Shown: piece by piece, positions 10,119 through 20,561 of the stretch
Layout of the letters: every line of letters starts with the position of its first letter
How positions within the stretch are numbered: position 1 is the first letter of the stretch
Source of the DNA: Corallium rubrum
Taxonomy: Eukaryota; Cnidaria; Anthozoa; Scleralcyonacea; Coralliidae
Assembly (NCBI GenBank): GCA_964035015.1
Contig: OZ036005.1
Coordinates: 14,708,549 to 14,772,548, forward strand
Reading direction: 5' to 3'
Length of the DNA stretch: 64,000 nt
Notes under the pieces: generated by a model
What the model was told of the DNA's origin: nothing
Seen by the model: only the letters and a program-made list of their open reading frames with translations
The model's database searches: none
Program-made: the position numbers and the translations under genes

Positions 10119-10779
10119 TTATTCAATATGAGTTGTGATTTTGCCAAGAACAGTTAATGGACGTTGAGATCCATAAGCATGGACTTTGATATTAGCTGAA
10201 CATAGTTTGAGCGGTTGAGCTCGTGTTCTTTGTAAATTTTGGTATGCGGCTTCGTCGATAATATTGACACTGGCGCCAAAATCAATTAACACGGCGGTAA
10301 GTACCCCGGCGATCTGGACCACACATTGTACTGATTGAAGACTATTGACTAAAAAATGTGACGGGGTGGTAGATTGGCTGTTGACTGTGAAGATATATTC
10401 TTCGTCCGAGTCGTGGAAATCGGGTGATGGAGGGTTGCTGATTTGAAAAACGCGTTTGGAATGTGGGAATTGGCGTTGCGGTGTCGTGCTGGGCAATTGG
10501 TTGCGTGGAAACGGGTCAGATTGCATGTCACGAGATCTCGGGCGACAACAACGAGCAAAATGTTTAATTTTACCGCAATGTCTACACGGGTTCTGGGCCG
10601 TTAAGGTGAGGATATGGATGCCCACAGTTACCGCAGAGGTTTGACGTTCCCTGGATACATGCTAGTGCATTTGTACACAACACTTCCGTTATCACTGGCA
10701 CAGATGAACTCGCTCTTTCTTTGTGATATTTTGTAAGAGGACATGTTATGCCAACTGATGCAATGTTTTCTTCCGTCAT
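10119..10779 (-). pseudogene. Gypsy 1 gag zinc knuckles and aspartic protease
   Basis: The minus-strand segment 10779-10582 ends with a first zinc-binding motif, CGNCGHPYPH. After a frameshift, 10625-10119 has a second knuckle, CRHCGKIKHFARCC. It then encodes a retropepsin-like domain with AVLIDFGASVNIID, in which the usual Asp-Ser/Thr-Gly is Asp-Phe-Gly. That substitution would probably impair catalysis. Paired knuckles before the protease are common in metazoan Gypsy elements. Confidence 0.8.
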
Positions 10780-11390
10780 ATCAATCCCACAAGACCAGAA
10801 AACATACGCTCAAGACCTGCTCACACGACTCTCCAAAGCTCGCAAATACATGTCCGGTATTACCGTATCTTCTGCTTATGTCGAAGCTCTTGCGCTTTGA
10901 CAGTAGAAACTGTTCAATTTCACTTCGGAGATCTCGTCGTGGTTCGTCGCCCCCAGCGTATAGTTGGAAAACCGGAATTGCATGCAAATGGCTATCTCGC
11001 TAGCGTGCATGGTCCTTATCGCATTATCGAAAGAATACCAAACGGTGATAACTATACCGACCCCTCGGGGGACAGACTTGATCCAAGTCTATACCGACTA
11101 CAACATACTATACAGACTACTACCTTCCGCTTATGTCGAAGCTCTCGCGTAATACCGGACATGTATTTGCGAGCTTTGGAGAGTCGTGTGAGCAGGTCTT
11201 GAGCTTATGTTTTCTGGTCTTGTGGGATTGATGACGGAGGAAATCATTGCATCAGTTGGCATAACATGTCCTCTTACAAAATGTCACATAGAAAGAGCGA
11301 GTTCATCTGTGCCAATGATAACGGAAGTGTTGTGTACAAATGCACTAGCATGTATACAAATGTCCCATTCTCTTGAAAGCTTGGTCATGG
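10660..11390. repeat. Inverted duplication of gag sequence around a second Gypsy scrap
   Basis: About 10660-10864 is the reverse complement of about 11147-11375, for example GACCTGCTCACACGACTCTC and CATGTCCGGTATTA. The centre (about 10865-11146) on the plus strand encodes a Gypsy-type integrase C-terminal stretch with FGDLVVVRRPQRIVGKPELH and GYLASVHGPYRIIE. A short direct repeat (TTATGTCGAAGCTCT) occurs at both ends of the centre. This rearrangement replaces the 5' end of Gypsy 1. Confidence 0.7.
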
Positions 11391-11412
11391 TGATGTACAC
11401 AGAGACAATTGA

Positions 11413-11664
11413 TTAAGGCATAAAGCGGTGGACTGTTTCTGTACCGCCATTTGCTTGTGGTCGATAAGTGCTTGTATATACTTTCTTTATGGAATGAATA
11501 AGTTGTCGACAGAGTTCATTGATGATGGGATTCAGGAACTCGGTTTCTCGGTCACTCATGAATTTCTTTGGGCTGGCATGTACAGTATATAATCGCTTTA
11601 ACGTGTCATTTGTGTGCCACGGTTCTCGCTGATTTGTCTGGTAGCGGAACAATGACAGTATAAT
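11413..11664 (-). pseudogene. Gypsy-type integrase core fragment
   Basis: The frame holds TLKRLYTVHASPKKFMSDRE followed by TEFLN, then VYTSTYRPQANGGTETVHRF, the second Asp and Glu region of a retroviral-type integrase core. Nothing upstream is preserved because the Harbinger element begins at 11666. It is a scrap from a different Gypsy copy than the one at 7.3-10.8 kb. Confidence 0.7.
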
Positions 11665-11682
11665 AGGGACCTTAAGATACAC

Positions 11683-12596
11683 CGATTCCCGGGTACGGGT
11701 AACGGGTAAGCGCCATTTTTTTCGGATTTTGTTATGACGTCATCGACTTACCCGGTAGACTTAGCCGTTTTCCCGGGGTAAACACACTTTACCCGTAAGA
11801 AGTTTACGAGTGGGTCATGGAGAAACGAGTAAGTATTTCTGCTGCTTAAATGGTTTTTTTTTTATATACAAAGTTAAGTTTAATGATTCTTTAAGAATAT
11901 TTCAACAATTCGGTTGACATTTTCCTCTGAAAAAGGGATGTTTTAGCATTCGAATACACGTTTCAAAACAACTTGATTTTCATGTCGAGAAAATGGTCGC
12001 CGCCAGTTGAACTATCGAAGCTTTGTTGTAACGGTCAAATATAAACATATTTGTAAGTTCTCTTGAAGCACTAGCACTGTTCATTTTTTAACCTGTGCCA
12101 GTGTTAAAGTATGTTTTACTGAATAATGTAACTACGATAGATTACAAAAAAAATCATTGCAGACAAGGAAAAAGTTAGAAGCATACTTTGAAGAACCTTT
12201 TTAAAATTTGTGTGTCTAAGAACACTGTGACTAAAATGATCATGAGTAGAAATGAGGTTAGGGTTAGCAGTCTTATCCAGTCTAAAGCTGTGGTTACAGC
12301 TTGAGTTCGATTTTTTTTTGTGTGAGACACCCAAACTGAATAAAATATTCAGTGTTCTAAGAGGTTTTTTCATGACATGCAATTTTAACATATGATTGTC
12401 TTTAATAAAAGTACAAAATTATTATTTTAACAATTTTAAAATATGATTTATGTATAGTTAAAAGTACAAGATTATTTTAATAATTTTAACATATGATTTA
12501 TGTAGTTAAAAGTACAAAATTATTTTAATAAATCAAGAGTTCCAAACTCTATTTATATGTTAGAGAAGAATAGCTGAATGAGCTAAATTAGATATT
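11683..12596. other. Harbinger 5' non-coding region
   Basis: No gene. An approximately 60-bp unit (AAAAGTACAAAATTATTTTA...ATATGATTTATGTA) is repeated in tandem about twice at 12410-12536. Short minus-strand frames here are not convincing. Confidence 0.5.
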
Positions 12597-12776
12597 GGGT
12601 CATTCCAGAAAAGATCCATACCTCCCCCACAGAGGAAATTTGTGCCATCTGGAGAGGGGAGGGGGGTAAATCTACTTCTGATAATAGTAAAATGTACTAG
12701 GACGTCCGAAGGGGGAGGGGGTCAACTTCACATTTCCCCCGTGGGGGAGGTGTGGATGTTTTCTGGAATGACCCAT
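12597..12776. mobile_element. MITE with GGTCATTCCAGAAAA ends
   Basis: The left end GGTCATTCCAGAAAAGATCC is mirrored at the right (GGATGTTTTCTGGAATGACC). CCTCCCCCAC/GTGGGGGAGG extends the pairing. About 180 bp, non-coding, inserted upstream of the Myb-like gene. Confidence 0.8.
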
Positions 12777-12927
12777 TTCAAACTAATTTTGCTTTAGTTT
12801 TTAGCTTTTACTAACTTTCTACTCTTAAATTTAAACAAGCCTCAAGACTTAAATGCCATAGTTTGCTAAATTATACATTAAGAGCACATTAAACCTCATG
12901 GCTTGCATTCCATTCGATTTCTAGACT

Positions 12928-13841
12928 ATGTTCAGGTGGCACATAAATCATGATGTTGATCTGCTAAAAGAAGTGGTGGCTATAAGACCCAAACAACCAA
13001 CAGACTGGAACATTATAGCTGATAATTTACAGCGGGCATGGATAAATGAACAAATCATTGTAAAAGGCCGCTCTTGCAAAGAACACTTTGATGTTCTCTT
13101 GCACCACCACAAAGATGGGAATGCTGATGCATTAAAAAAGTAATGTACAGTAGAGTTTTGTTTGTATTTCACCCAGTTTTTCTGGATATAAAAGTAAAAG
13201 TATGGGTACTAAGTATTAAATTTAAATTTAGGTCTGGCACTGAAGAGCAATACACAGAAGTTGAGCAACTATTAGATGACATTGTGTCTTACATAACTGA
13301 CTTAAAAATACAGCAATCCAAGAACAACAAGAAGGATGCAGATGATAAACAAAAAGGCGTTGAACTCAGAGATAAGGCTATGGAAACATTAAAAAGAAGA
13401 AATTACAAATCAATTTAAGCACTCTGTTGTATTTATGCAGTTTTTATTAATTTTATTAATTAAGTATAAGCTAATTCTCTCCACAGAGTCAAGTACTTCA
13501 AACAGTAATAGTGACTCAGATGATGGTGCTAGCCCTAATCGTAAGTTGCTGTTCTTAGCTGAAAAAGCACATAAAACATGTACTTTATCAACCAAGTAAT
13601 GGAGGGGATTTTTTTCATTGCAGGGAAAACGAAAGAAAAACCAAAGACTAAACGATCCAAACGCCTAGATGTCATGTCCTATCTAGCTGAAAAAAAAGAA
13701 GCAGAAACTGAATTGAGGGACAAAGAGCTTCAATATAAGCGCGATGCACTTGAAGCAGAAACAAAACTAAAACAAGAGGCACTTGATCTTGAGAAAAAGA
13801 GGGTTGCTTTGCAAGATTTGATAAACTCAAAAAAAGATTAA
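12928..13841 (+). CDS. Harbinger Myb/trihelix-like accessory protein
   Basis: In Harbinger elements a Myb-like protein binds the transposon ends and brings the transposase to the nucleus. Exon 1 (from ATG 12928 or an upstream splice, to 13139) encodes a trihelix/Myb-like domain with DWNIIADNLQRAW and GRSCKEHFDVLL. A GT donor at 13140 and AG acceptor at 13230-13231 join it perfectly to exon 2 (13232 on). Exon 3 (13487-13540, Ser/Asp-rich) and exon 4 (13624-13841) have good sites (CACAG, GTAAGT, TGCAG). Exon 4 encodes a KEKPKTKRSKR basic patch and a C-terminal coiled coil. The oddity is exon 2: I find no GT donor before the in-frame stop at about 13416-13418, so splicing to exon 3 may be lost and a short protein made instead. 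Confidence 0.75.
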
Positions 13842-13893
13842 AAGTAGCATTCATTTGTAAATGAAGCAATCTCCTTGTGTTACAAACATTATA

Positions 13894-13898
<5 letters not shown>

Positions 13899-13973
<75 letters not shown>
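13899..13973. repeat. (TA)n microsatellite
   Basis: About 75 bp of AT dinucleotides at the left side of the hammerhead-bearing palindrome. Confidence 0.95.
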
Positions 13974-13974
<1 letters not shown>

Positions 13975-14035
13975 GTGTGGGTTTTGGTCTACGAAACACA
14001 AAGAGTGCTCGATAACATATAGTTAGAGCAAATAC

Positions 14036-14143
14036 AGATTTTCGCTTACCTCAAACGTCTGCTACAGGCTGTTTCATCTAAAAAATCTGCCTGAAGATTC
14101 TTTTTTAGATGAAACAGCCTGTAGCAGACGTTTGAGGTAAGCG

Positions 14144-14152
<9 letters not shown>
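14036..14152. repeat. Near-perfect palindrome between the Harbinger genes
   Basis: About 14038-14083 (TTTTCGCTTACCTCAAACG and onward) is the exact reverse complement of about 14102-14148. An 18-nt centre contains CTGAAGA. A second TA tract (14146-14178) follows. It looks like the 3' end of a Penelope-type element in inverted duplication. Confidence 0.85.
14086..14128 (+). ncRNA. Candidate hammerhead ribozyme
   Basis: The core boxes of a hammerhead are present in order. Helix I strand TCTGC is at 14086-14090, CTGAAGA at 14091-14097, a weak stem II at 14098-14110, and GAAA at 14111-14114. A two-base helix III with a five-base loop leads to the cleavage triplet GTA at 14121-14123, and helix I closes with GCAGA at 14124-14128. 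Tiny helix III is typical of the hammerheads in Penelope-like elements. Stem II has only three good pairs and a U-U mismatch at its base, so activity is doubtful. Confidence 0.55.
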
Positions 14153-14180
<28 letters not shown>

Positions 14181-14273
14181 TTATTTAAGCTTAATTTTGA
14201 TAATTGTTACATAATACACCATTGTTGAATTAAAACTTTAATAAAATATATATGTTTATACATAATGTTCAAT

Positions 14274-15936
14274 TCAATTATTAAGGTATGTGTTCAAATC
14301 AGGGGGATGCATGCAAAAGTAGTCTGAAGCAACACTGCCATAAAGGCATGTATGACAATTGGTCAATAGTGTGCCTACAACATAGTATTTCCCAATTGGT
14401 TGCAAAAGTACTTTGAGGTTTTTCCGAAAGTCCAAAAATGCAAAATACTGCACGACTTTTCCAAATGACCACTCAACTGATACTCGAACTTTACTCATTT
14501 TCTTGTTAAACAACTGCTGAGCTGGAGTAAGCATTGCTCCTCTATATGGGGCAAGTAGATGTTCTCGAACTGGATAGGCAGGATCTCCATAAAGGGTGAA
14601 CACATTTGGAGCTCTAAATTTTGCTTGAAGCCTGTGGAGCAAATTACTCTCACAAAGCATGAAAGCATCATGGTGCCGTCCAGCAACCGGCCCATATAGG
14701 TTAGCTATCAAACCATTTGGGCATACCACACTCTGGAAAAATAAAACAAGACTAATTACAGTTGTCTTTTGACTACAAATATTTTATACACACAGTTGCA
14801 CGAAAAAGATCCAGTGTTCGTATTTATAACCCTGTAGAATAGTTTATTATATATACATTCACACTACAGTAATTCACAGATAGTTCTGTTTCTTTGCAAC
14901 AAATAGACAATACTCTATCTCTTTTACTATACCTGAAATTTTAAACCATGTATTCGTTTGTGTCCAGAAAAGAGAATTCTTTGATTTTTTATGGGTCTAC
15001 AGCATGGCCTTAGTGTCCCATCTATAAATCCCCAACAATTTTGTAATGGACACCCAGCATGATGGATAGCATCTGCAAATGTTTGTGCATCAATCCAATT
15101 CTGGTCCACATTTTCTAGTAGGTGATGAAACCGGTCATATATATCACTCAACACCTGTAGAGAATATTTGGCTAAACGTTTGTAAAAAACCCCACTAAAA
15201 TACAAAGTTAAACAAAATACTATTTTAAAGAAACAAACTGAAACTTTGTAAAAATGCCTTTTTCTGCCCTTGTTTTGAGTTTGTCACAACTATCACTTTA
15301 AACTAGAAAATATGCAGTACAATGCAGTGTATTTACCTCGTGAACAATCATGCTTAATTCAGGCTCTGGCCTTCCAAACAATTTGCATAAATCACATAGA
15401 CGGTTTGGGTACGTTAGTCTTCGTAGAAGTAAAAGAAATGATTCCATACCACCAGCGACTGTTCCATTAGGACACTTATACCACGAAGGAATAGATAAAG
15501 AGTTGTACAATACTCGAATGTCATCTTTGCTGAACCTGAAGGAAAAAAAATAAAAGGTCTTGCATGTTAAGGACTCAGCTCTGAAAAAATTAAATTTAAT
15601 TCTCTTGTTATTTATGCTACAACGCAAATTGCACGATTACCTAAACAGATCAATGCACACTTGTTCATCAACACTTTCAAGGTTTATTATATAACCAAGT
15701 TCTGTAGATGATGGTTGTTTACAGAACGCATCTACAAGCAAAATCTCCAAGTCTTCGTCATCTGTATCGTCTGCATGAAGCAGCAACATATCGTTAACGT
15801 AATTTCTAAACAAAAACCAAAATGCATTTGACTTGCAATCGTCCAATAAAAAGATTACAACAAATTTTCTCAAAATATAAAAGATCAACAAAACGAGAAA
15901 TAAGATAAAAACAAACCTTGCTTCGGTGGCCGCCAT
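14274..15936 (-). CDS. PIF/Harbinger DDE transposase (five exons, intact)
   Basis: Cuts and joins the transposon ends. Exons on the minus strand: 15936-15917, 15805-15641, 15535-15337, 15154-14933 and 14732-14274. All four introns have GT...AG borders, and the joined length is 1065 nt (354 residues plus stop) with no break. The start is MAATEA in exon 1, the first ATG after the terminal repeat. The catalytic triad fits the family: Asp in CWGFIDGTLRP (exon 4), Asp in LYGDPAYPVRE and Glu in VRVSVEWSFGKV (exon 5). An N-terminal helix-turn-helix-like part (exon 3, LLLLLRRLTYPNRLCDLCKL) precedes them. Intactness and good splice sites suggest recent activity. Confidence 0.92.
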
Positions 15937-16079
15937 ATTTGTTTTGAAAACAAATCATTACCAGTCCTCGTATATGGAAACGGTGTATCGTAAGCTGTTA
16001 TACGCACACTCTGCAAACGTGTACGGGTACGGGTAAGTTACCCGTACCCGTACACGGAATCGGGGTATCTTAAGGTCGC

Positions 16080-16623
16080 TAATGACTGAAGAAATCGGTT
16101 ACGGTCAGCACGTACTTGTAACCGGTTTTAGTTTCAGGGAGGCTGATGCAATATTGAAAAAATATCGAATATCGATATCGAAAAAAAAATCGATAATATC
16201 GACTATATCTATATTATGCAAATTAGAAAACTTAATTTATTTGCTGTTTATAATACGGCATACGCGCGTGTAAAAAAACAAACAAAAACAAACGCAAAAT
16301 AGTGAAAACGTTAAAAGGTTTTTTTAAAAGAATTTGCTTTCAAGCTTAAACGTGAACTATTTCGCACGTTTGTTTACTTTTGTGAAAAGCTATCCTTCAT
16401 AGTTCGAACGTAGCTTTTTAAACGTAAACAAACGTGCGAAATGGTTAACGCTTCAACTTGATTGCATGTATAAGTATCTTCAATCCACATAGAGTAATTA
16501 TTTACAATTTTATACATTCTATGAACAGTATGAAAAGAAAATAATCAAAATATACCGTCTACACGCATGCACATGCAGGTATATAAAAGCATCCAAAGAG
16601 TAAAAAGAATCCAAAAAAAGCTT
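16080..16623. repeat. Non-coding with one hairpin
   Basis: No gene. About 16345-16385 (ACTATTTCGCACGTTTGTTTAC) pairs with about 16408-16446 (GTAAACAAACGTGCGAAAT), forming an inverted repeat, perhaps the end of the adjacent hAT remnant. Confidence 0.5.
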
Positions 16624-16803
16624 TTACAAATTTTCAGCCAGAAACACTAACATGCTCGCCTTGTTCGGCTTAAGCTGGACTCGCTTTGCCGTTACTATTT
16701 GTCCGACTTTGCTGAATAATCTTTCAGTCGGTGCGCTGCTTGCTGGAATCGCCAGATATCGTCGGACATACTGTGAAAGGAGAGGAAAATCGTTTGCGTG
16801 GAC
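16624..16803 (-). pseudogene. hAT transposase C-terminal fragment
   Basis: The minus strand encodes DFPLLSQYVRRYLAIPASSA, then PTERLFSKVGQIVTAKRV, ending QLKPNKASMLVFLAENL and a stop. This is the dimerisation region that ends most hAT transposases. Everything upstream is missing because LINE sequence takes over at about 16804. Confidence 0.85.
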
Positions 16804-16804
16804 T

Positions 16805-17655
16805 TTTCACCGTTGGAGTGGATCGTCATTATTCATCAATTGTTGGAAATTGTAGGTAGCCAAGAGAAAGTTGTCAGGAGCAGGCAGTATAAGAATTTTA
16901 ATTTTGATGATTTTCATAATGATATTGAACTTGCTCCGTGGCATAAAATTTTGGAATGTTATGACCCTATCGAGTCATGGGAAATTTGGACATTACAATT
17001 TCAGTGCATCGCTAACTACCATGCACCTTGGACAAGCAAACGTGTAAGGAACAAAAGTGCCCTGTGGCTTACTCCTGATATTAAGAGGAAAATGTGGGAA
17101 AGAGGTCGATTAGAAAGAGTAGCTATTATTAGCAACCAAATATCAGTGTGGGATAATTTTAAGAAGCTTAAGAACCAAGTTAACCTTGAAATAAAATTAA
17201 GCAAAAAATGCTATTTTCACTCTTACTTCGCTGACAATTTTGCTAATATCAAAGGTACTTGGAAGGGGATCAACTCATTGCTTTCTACTAAAACACAAGC
17301 AAATAACATATCAAAACTGGAGATAGGTGATACTGAGATCAGCGATCCTGTGGAGATTAGCAACGCTTTTAACAACTATTTTACGGAAATTGGGCCAAAA
17401 CTTGCTGCCAAAATACAGAATTCAGGTGATATACGTTATGAACACATTCAACGCCCTGAGTCTACTTTTCAAGTAGTGGAGGTTAGTACAAGTGAGATTT
17501 TACGTACCATAAATACAATTCCCGCTGGTAAAGCTAGCGGCCTTGATGAAATTCCGGCTTTTCTGTTAAGGCCAGGGCGAATATGCCAGTCACTCGGGGA
17601 TCGATCGCTGACGCATATAATTAATCTAGCTATCGGAAAGGATCAGCAGTATATA
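16805..17655 (+). pseudogene. CR1/Jockey-like LINE fragment (between endonuclease and RT)
   Basis: The open frame has the linker typical of non-LTR retrotransposons: FQCIANYHAPWTSKRVRNKS, LWLTPDIKRKMWERGRLER, SNAFNNYFTEIGPKLAAKI. It then starts the RT domain with TINTIPAGKASGLDEIPAFL. The rest of RT and the endonuclease are absent on both sides, so it is an internal fragment. Confidence 0.82.
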
Positions 17656-17901
17656 GGGTTATACGGCGGGCGGATCGGGTGGATCATTTGATCCACCCAT
17701 GACGTCATCATTTTACTCTTATATTAATTTATGCGTTAATTAGCAGGCCCCTTTGGGACCCTCTTCACCCGAACTTTCATCCAACCCCCCTAAACCCTAA
17801 TTCTCAAACCAACCCCCCGTGTAATACGTCATAACCGATAGCTCTCCGACTGATTCCCGAAGTTATGTCCTTATCAAAAGACACTCGACTTACATCCGAG
17901 C
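17656..17901. repeat. Palindromic and duplicated flank of the giant inverted repeat
   Basis: Contains the perfect palindrome GGGTGGATCATTTGATCCACCC core at 17677-17698. A segment (about 17745-17880, CCTTTGGGACCCTCT...ACCGATAGCTCTC) is repeated directly inside the left arm at about 18718-18806. Confidence 0.7.
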
Positions 17902-18939
17902 CTTATAAGTATTAGTAATTACCTTTTCATTTACACACTTAACTCAAGCGCCAGTCGACAGTTGTGGGACATGTAGACGTACAGACGTTCTTTACAAACT
18001 AAAGAGCAATTAGTAGACGCACTTTATATCTTTTATCCTAAACCTTGTCTGGAGGATTATAGAGCGTTTTGAACAGCCTAAGTGTCTGAATTGGCAGAGA
18101 TAACTGCTCTTGTGAAACCTGAATATTATTTGAATAATATGGAGACTTTGAATATTATATTAGAACCTAAATGATCAAACAGTCCTATACACATTTGATG
18201 GCAATACGTGTTAACAATTTTAGAGAGTTATCGTTTACTTTAGCCTAATTTGTAGGGGAACGAAACAGAAATGGATAGAGACACTTTATATTTTTTATCT
18301 TAAACCTGGTTTGGAAGAATATAGCGGGTTTTTGGTTAAGTAATCTGAGCTGAGTGTTATTTACGAAGAGATGAATGTTGACAGTTTTGGTCGAATTATC
18401 ACTTATCTAACCCTAGTGTATAGAGTATACGAATCCTTGGATGAAGAATCAATTCGAGAAGCCGTAGGAAGAACGATCAATGATTTCATGAGAAAATATA
18501 AACGGAATAACTCTCCAAGCTGTCTTCAAGCTGGTTGTTACGCTTTCTGTTACTAAGTGTGATCTTGGCATATTTATCCTCAGTGCACGTGCAGGAGACA
18601 AAATAAAAACTCATTAGGGGCAATTAAGAGGATTAAGCGCTTGGGCAAGTCTACTCGAGAAGGTCATTAACAGTGTTACCATAGAGAAACTGCGTCGCGT
18701 CCTTCATTCGTCTCAGGCTCCTTTGGGACCCTCTACTGTTACTCAACCCCCCCGTGTGATACGTCACAACCGATAGCTCTCTGACTAATTCCCGAAGTTA
18801 CAAATGTTTGACAAACGATGTCTTTCCCGTGTGGGGTTCTGGATTACACACCTATTTTAAATCTTTAGGCATTATGAGAATATTTCGTTTGTATTCTTTC
18901 AATGATTTGGTGGCTCTTATAAAAGATTGTAATTTTTCT

Positions 18940-19172
18940 AAGACTATAGTCTTAGGACTACAGTCTTAGCCTTTGGACTATAGACTTAGTCTTAGGACTA
19001 TGTAGTCTTAGTCTTAGGACTATAGTCTTAGACTTAGGACTATATTCTTAGGACAATAGTCTTTGGACTATAATCTTAGTCTTAGGACTATATAGTCTTA
19101 GTCTTAGTACTATATAGGTCTTAATCTTAGGACTATAGTCTTAGTCTTAGGACTATATAGGCTTAGTCTTAT
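18940..19172. repeat. TCTTAGGACTATAG minisatellite (left arm)
   Basis: Variants of GACTATAGTCTTAG repeated about fifteen times. Each unit is partly self-complementary. Mirrored at about 21226-21512. Confidence 0.9.
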
Positions 19173-19385
19173 AATCACCCCAGGGGTAACCCCCAAACAC
19201 CGTCGGGATACCCCATCACCCCGAGGGTAATCCCCAAACACCCCCCCCGGATACCCCAATCACCCCAGGAGTAACCCCCAAACGCCTCCGGGATACCCCA
19301 ATCACCCCTGAGGTAACCCCTAAACACCCATTGGGTACCCCCAATCACCTCCGATATACCCCAATCATCCCCAGGGTAACCCCCA
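19173..19385. repeat. ACCCC-rich minisatellite (left arm)
   Basis: About 30-bp units of the form CACCCCAGGGGTAACCCCCA with AAC(A/G)CC. Mirrored at about 20966-21222. Confidence 0.9.
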
Positions 19386-19389
19386 ACAA

Positions 19390-19800
19390 TTTGGAGAAAG
19401 AGGAGGAGGAGGAGGAGGAGAAAGAGGAGGAGGAGGAGAAAGAAGAGGAGGAGGAGAAAGAGGAGGAGGAGGAGGAGAAAGAGGAGGAGGAGGAGGAGAA
19501 AGAGGAGGAGGGGGAGGAGGAGGAGTAGAAAGAAAAAAGACGAGGAAGAGGAGAAGGAAGAGAAACAGGAGGTGGATAGGGCTCGGAGTTAGGAGCAAAG
19601 GGCTCGGAGCTAGGACTCGGGGGCACGGAGCGAGGACCGGGGAGGGGGGGGGGGGCTCGGGGCCAGGAGCCAAGGGCTCGGAGCCAGGAGCCAAGAGCTC
19701 GGAGCTAGCGGCCGGGGGCTCGGAGCAAGAACCCGGGGCCTCGGAGCTAGGACCCGGGGGGACGGAAGTAGAACCAGGGGGGCTCGGAGTTAAAAGCCTG
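19390..19800. repeat. GGAGGA tract and GCTCGGAGC minisatellite (left arm)
   Basis: A purine-only GGAGGA/GAAAGA tract (to about 19560) is followed by GGGGCTCGGAGCTAGGA-type units. Mirrored at about 20640-20966. Long Glu-, Pro- or Ser-rich frames across it are artefacts. Confidence 0.9.
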
Positions 19801-19888
19801 AACTCGAATTCAAAGGTAGAAATATATACATATATACCTAGCATTTGTTTGGGAGAATAATTTTGCCGCTGATAGCCTCCGAAGCACC

Positions 19889-20053
19889 ATGCCCTACGCC
19901 TGTGATATTTGCGGAAAGAACTATTCAAAACCCTTTAATTTACGACCCCATTTGGAAGATGTCCACGGAGAAAGTCACTCGAGGACAGCAACGGCTGTGG
20001 TCAATGGATCAGCAGTTATATGCAGCATATCATACTTTTACGTGCATAAGTAG
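19889..20053 (+). CDS. Short C2H2 zinc-finger frame in palindrome (left copy)
   Basis: A 54-residue frame starting ATG. It encodes one classical finger: Cys-Cys in CDICGKNYSKPF and His-His in RPHLEDVH, with 12 residues between the pairs. The tail is Ser/Thr/Val-rich with no further motif. The right-arm copy on the minus strand keeps the CDICGKNYSKPF half but lacks the four residues including the first His. If real it could be an exon of a larger DNA-binding protein; a functional role is unproven. Confidence 0.45.
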   Translation: MPYACDICGKNYSKPFNLRPHLEDVHGESHSRTATAVVNGSAVICSISYFYVHK

Positions 20054-20390
20054 CCGGATGTACCCAGAGTGGTAAAACTGTATGGGTGAAAACACTTCTG
20101 GAAAACGCCGAAACTACGATTAATCCTCCTCCCGAAGTATCATTTGGTGTGATGGACAATGGCAGCCCATGTATTTAGATATGATCAAGACAATACCAGG
20201 CATCGAATTCTACGAGGGTATACCTTCCGACATTGACTCTGATAATTTTCTTGATCATTTCTAAATACATGGGCTGCCATTGTCCATAACACCAAATGAT
20301 ACGTTCGGGAGGAGGATTAATCGTAGTTTTGGCGTTTTCCAGAAGTGTTTTCACCCATACAGTTTTACTACTCTGGGTACATCCGGCTAC

Positions 20391-20561
20391 TTATGCACGT
20401 GAAAGGATGCTGCATAACTGCTGATACATTGACCACAGGTGTTGCTTTCCTCGAGTGACTTTCTCCGTGGTCATCTTCCAAATTAAAGGGTTTAGAATAG
20501 TTCTTTCCGCAAATATCACAGTCGTAGGGCATGGTGCTTCGGAGGCTATCAGCGGCAAAAT
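20391..20561 (-). pseudogene. C2H2 zinc-finger frame (right copy, finger deleted)
   Basis: Mirror of the left-arm frame. It has MPYDCDICGKNYSKPF but a 12-nt deletion removes RPHL and thus one zinc ligand. Other small changes include loss of the stretch before the end. Confidence 0.45.

Larger units (their letters stand above)
7328..10779 (-). mobile_element. Ty3/Gypsy retrotransposon 1, internal region (decayed)
   Basis: Read on the minus strand from 10779 downward the order is gag-type zinc knuckles, protease, RT, RNase H, integrase; then the SINE, polypurine tract and 3' LTR. This is the Ty3/Gypsy order. The coding region is broken by several frameshifts and by a LINE 3' end inserted in the integrase. 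The 5' LTR side is replaced by rearranged sequence at 10.66-11.39 kb. Confidence 0.9.
11666..16079. mobile_element. PIF/Harbinger DNA transposon, nearly complete
   Basis: Terminal inverted repeats: GACCTTAAGATAC(A/C)CCGATTCC at 11668 on and its reverse complement ending at 16077. They are followed inward by CGGGTACGGGTAA-like sequence. Flanks ATA (left) and TAA (right) are compatible with the 3-bp TWA target of this superfamily, but not identical. Inside are the two canonical genes in convergent order: a Myb/trihelix-like gene on plus and a DDE transposase on minus. A MITE (12597-12776) and a TA/hammerhead palindrome (13899-14178) have inserted in non-coding parts. Confidence 0.9.

Noticed and set aside
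19331-19928. Glu-rich, Pro-rich and Ser-rich reading frames
   Set aside because: Translations of the GGAGGA and GCTCGGAGC minisatellites in three frames; no conserved domain.
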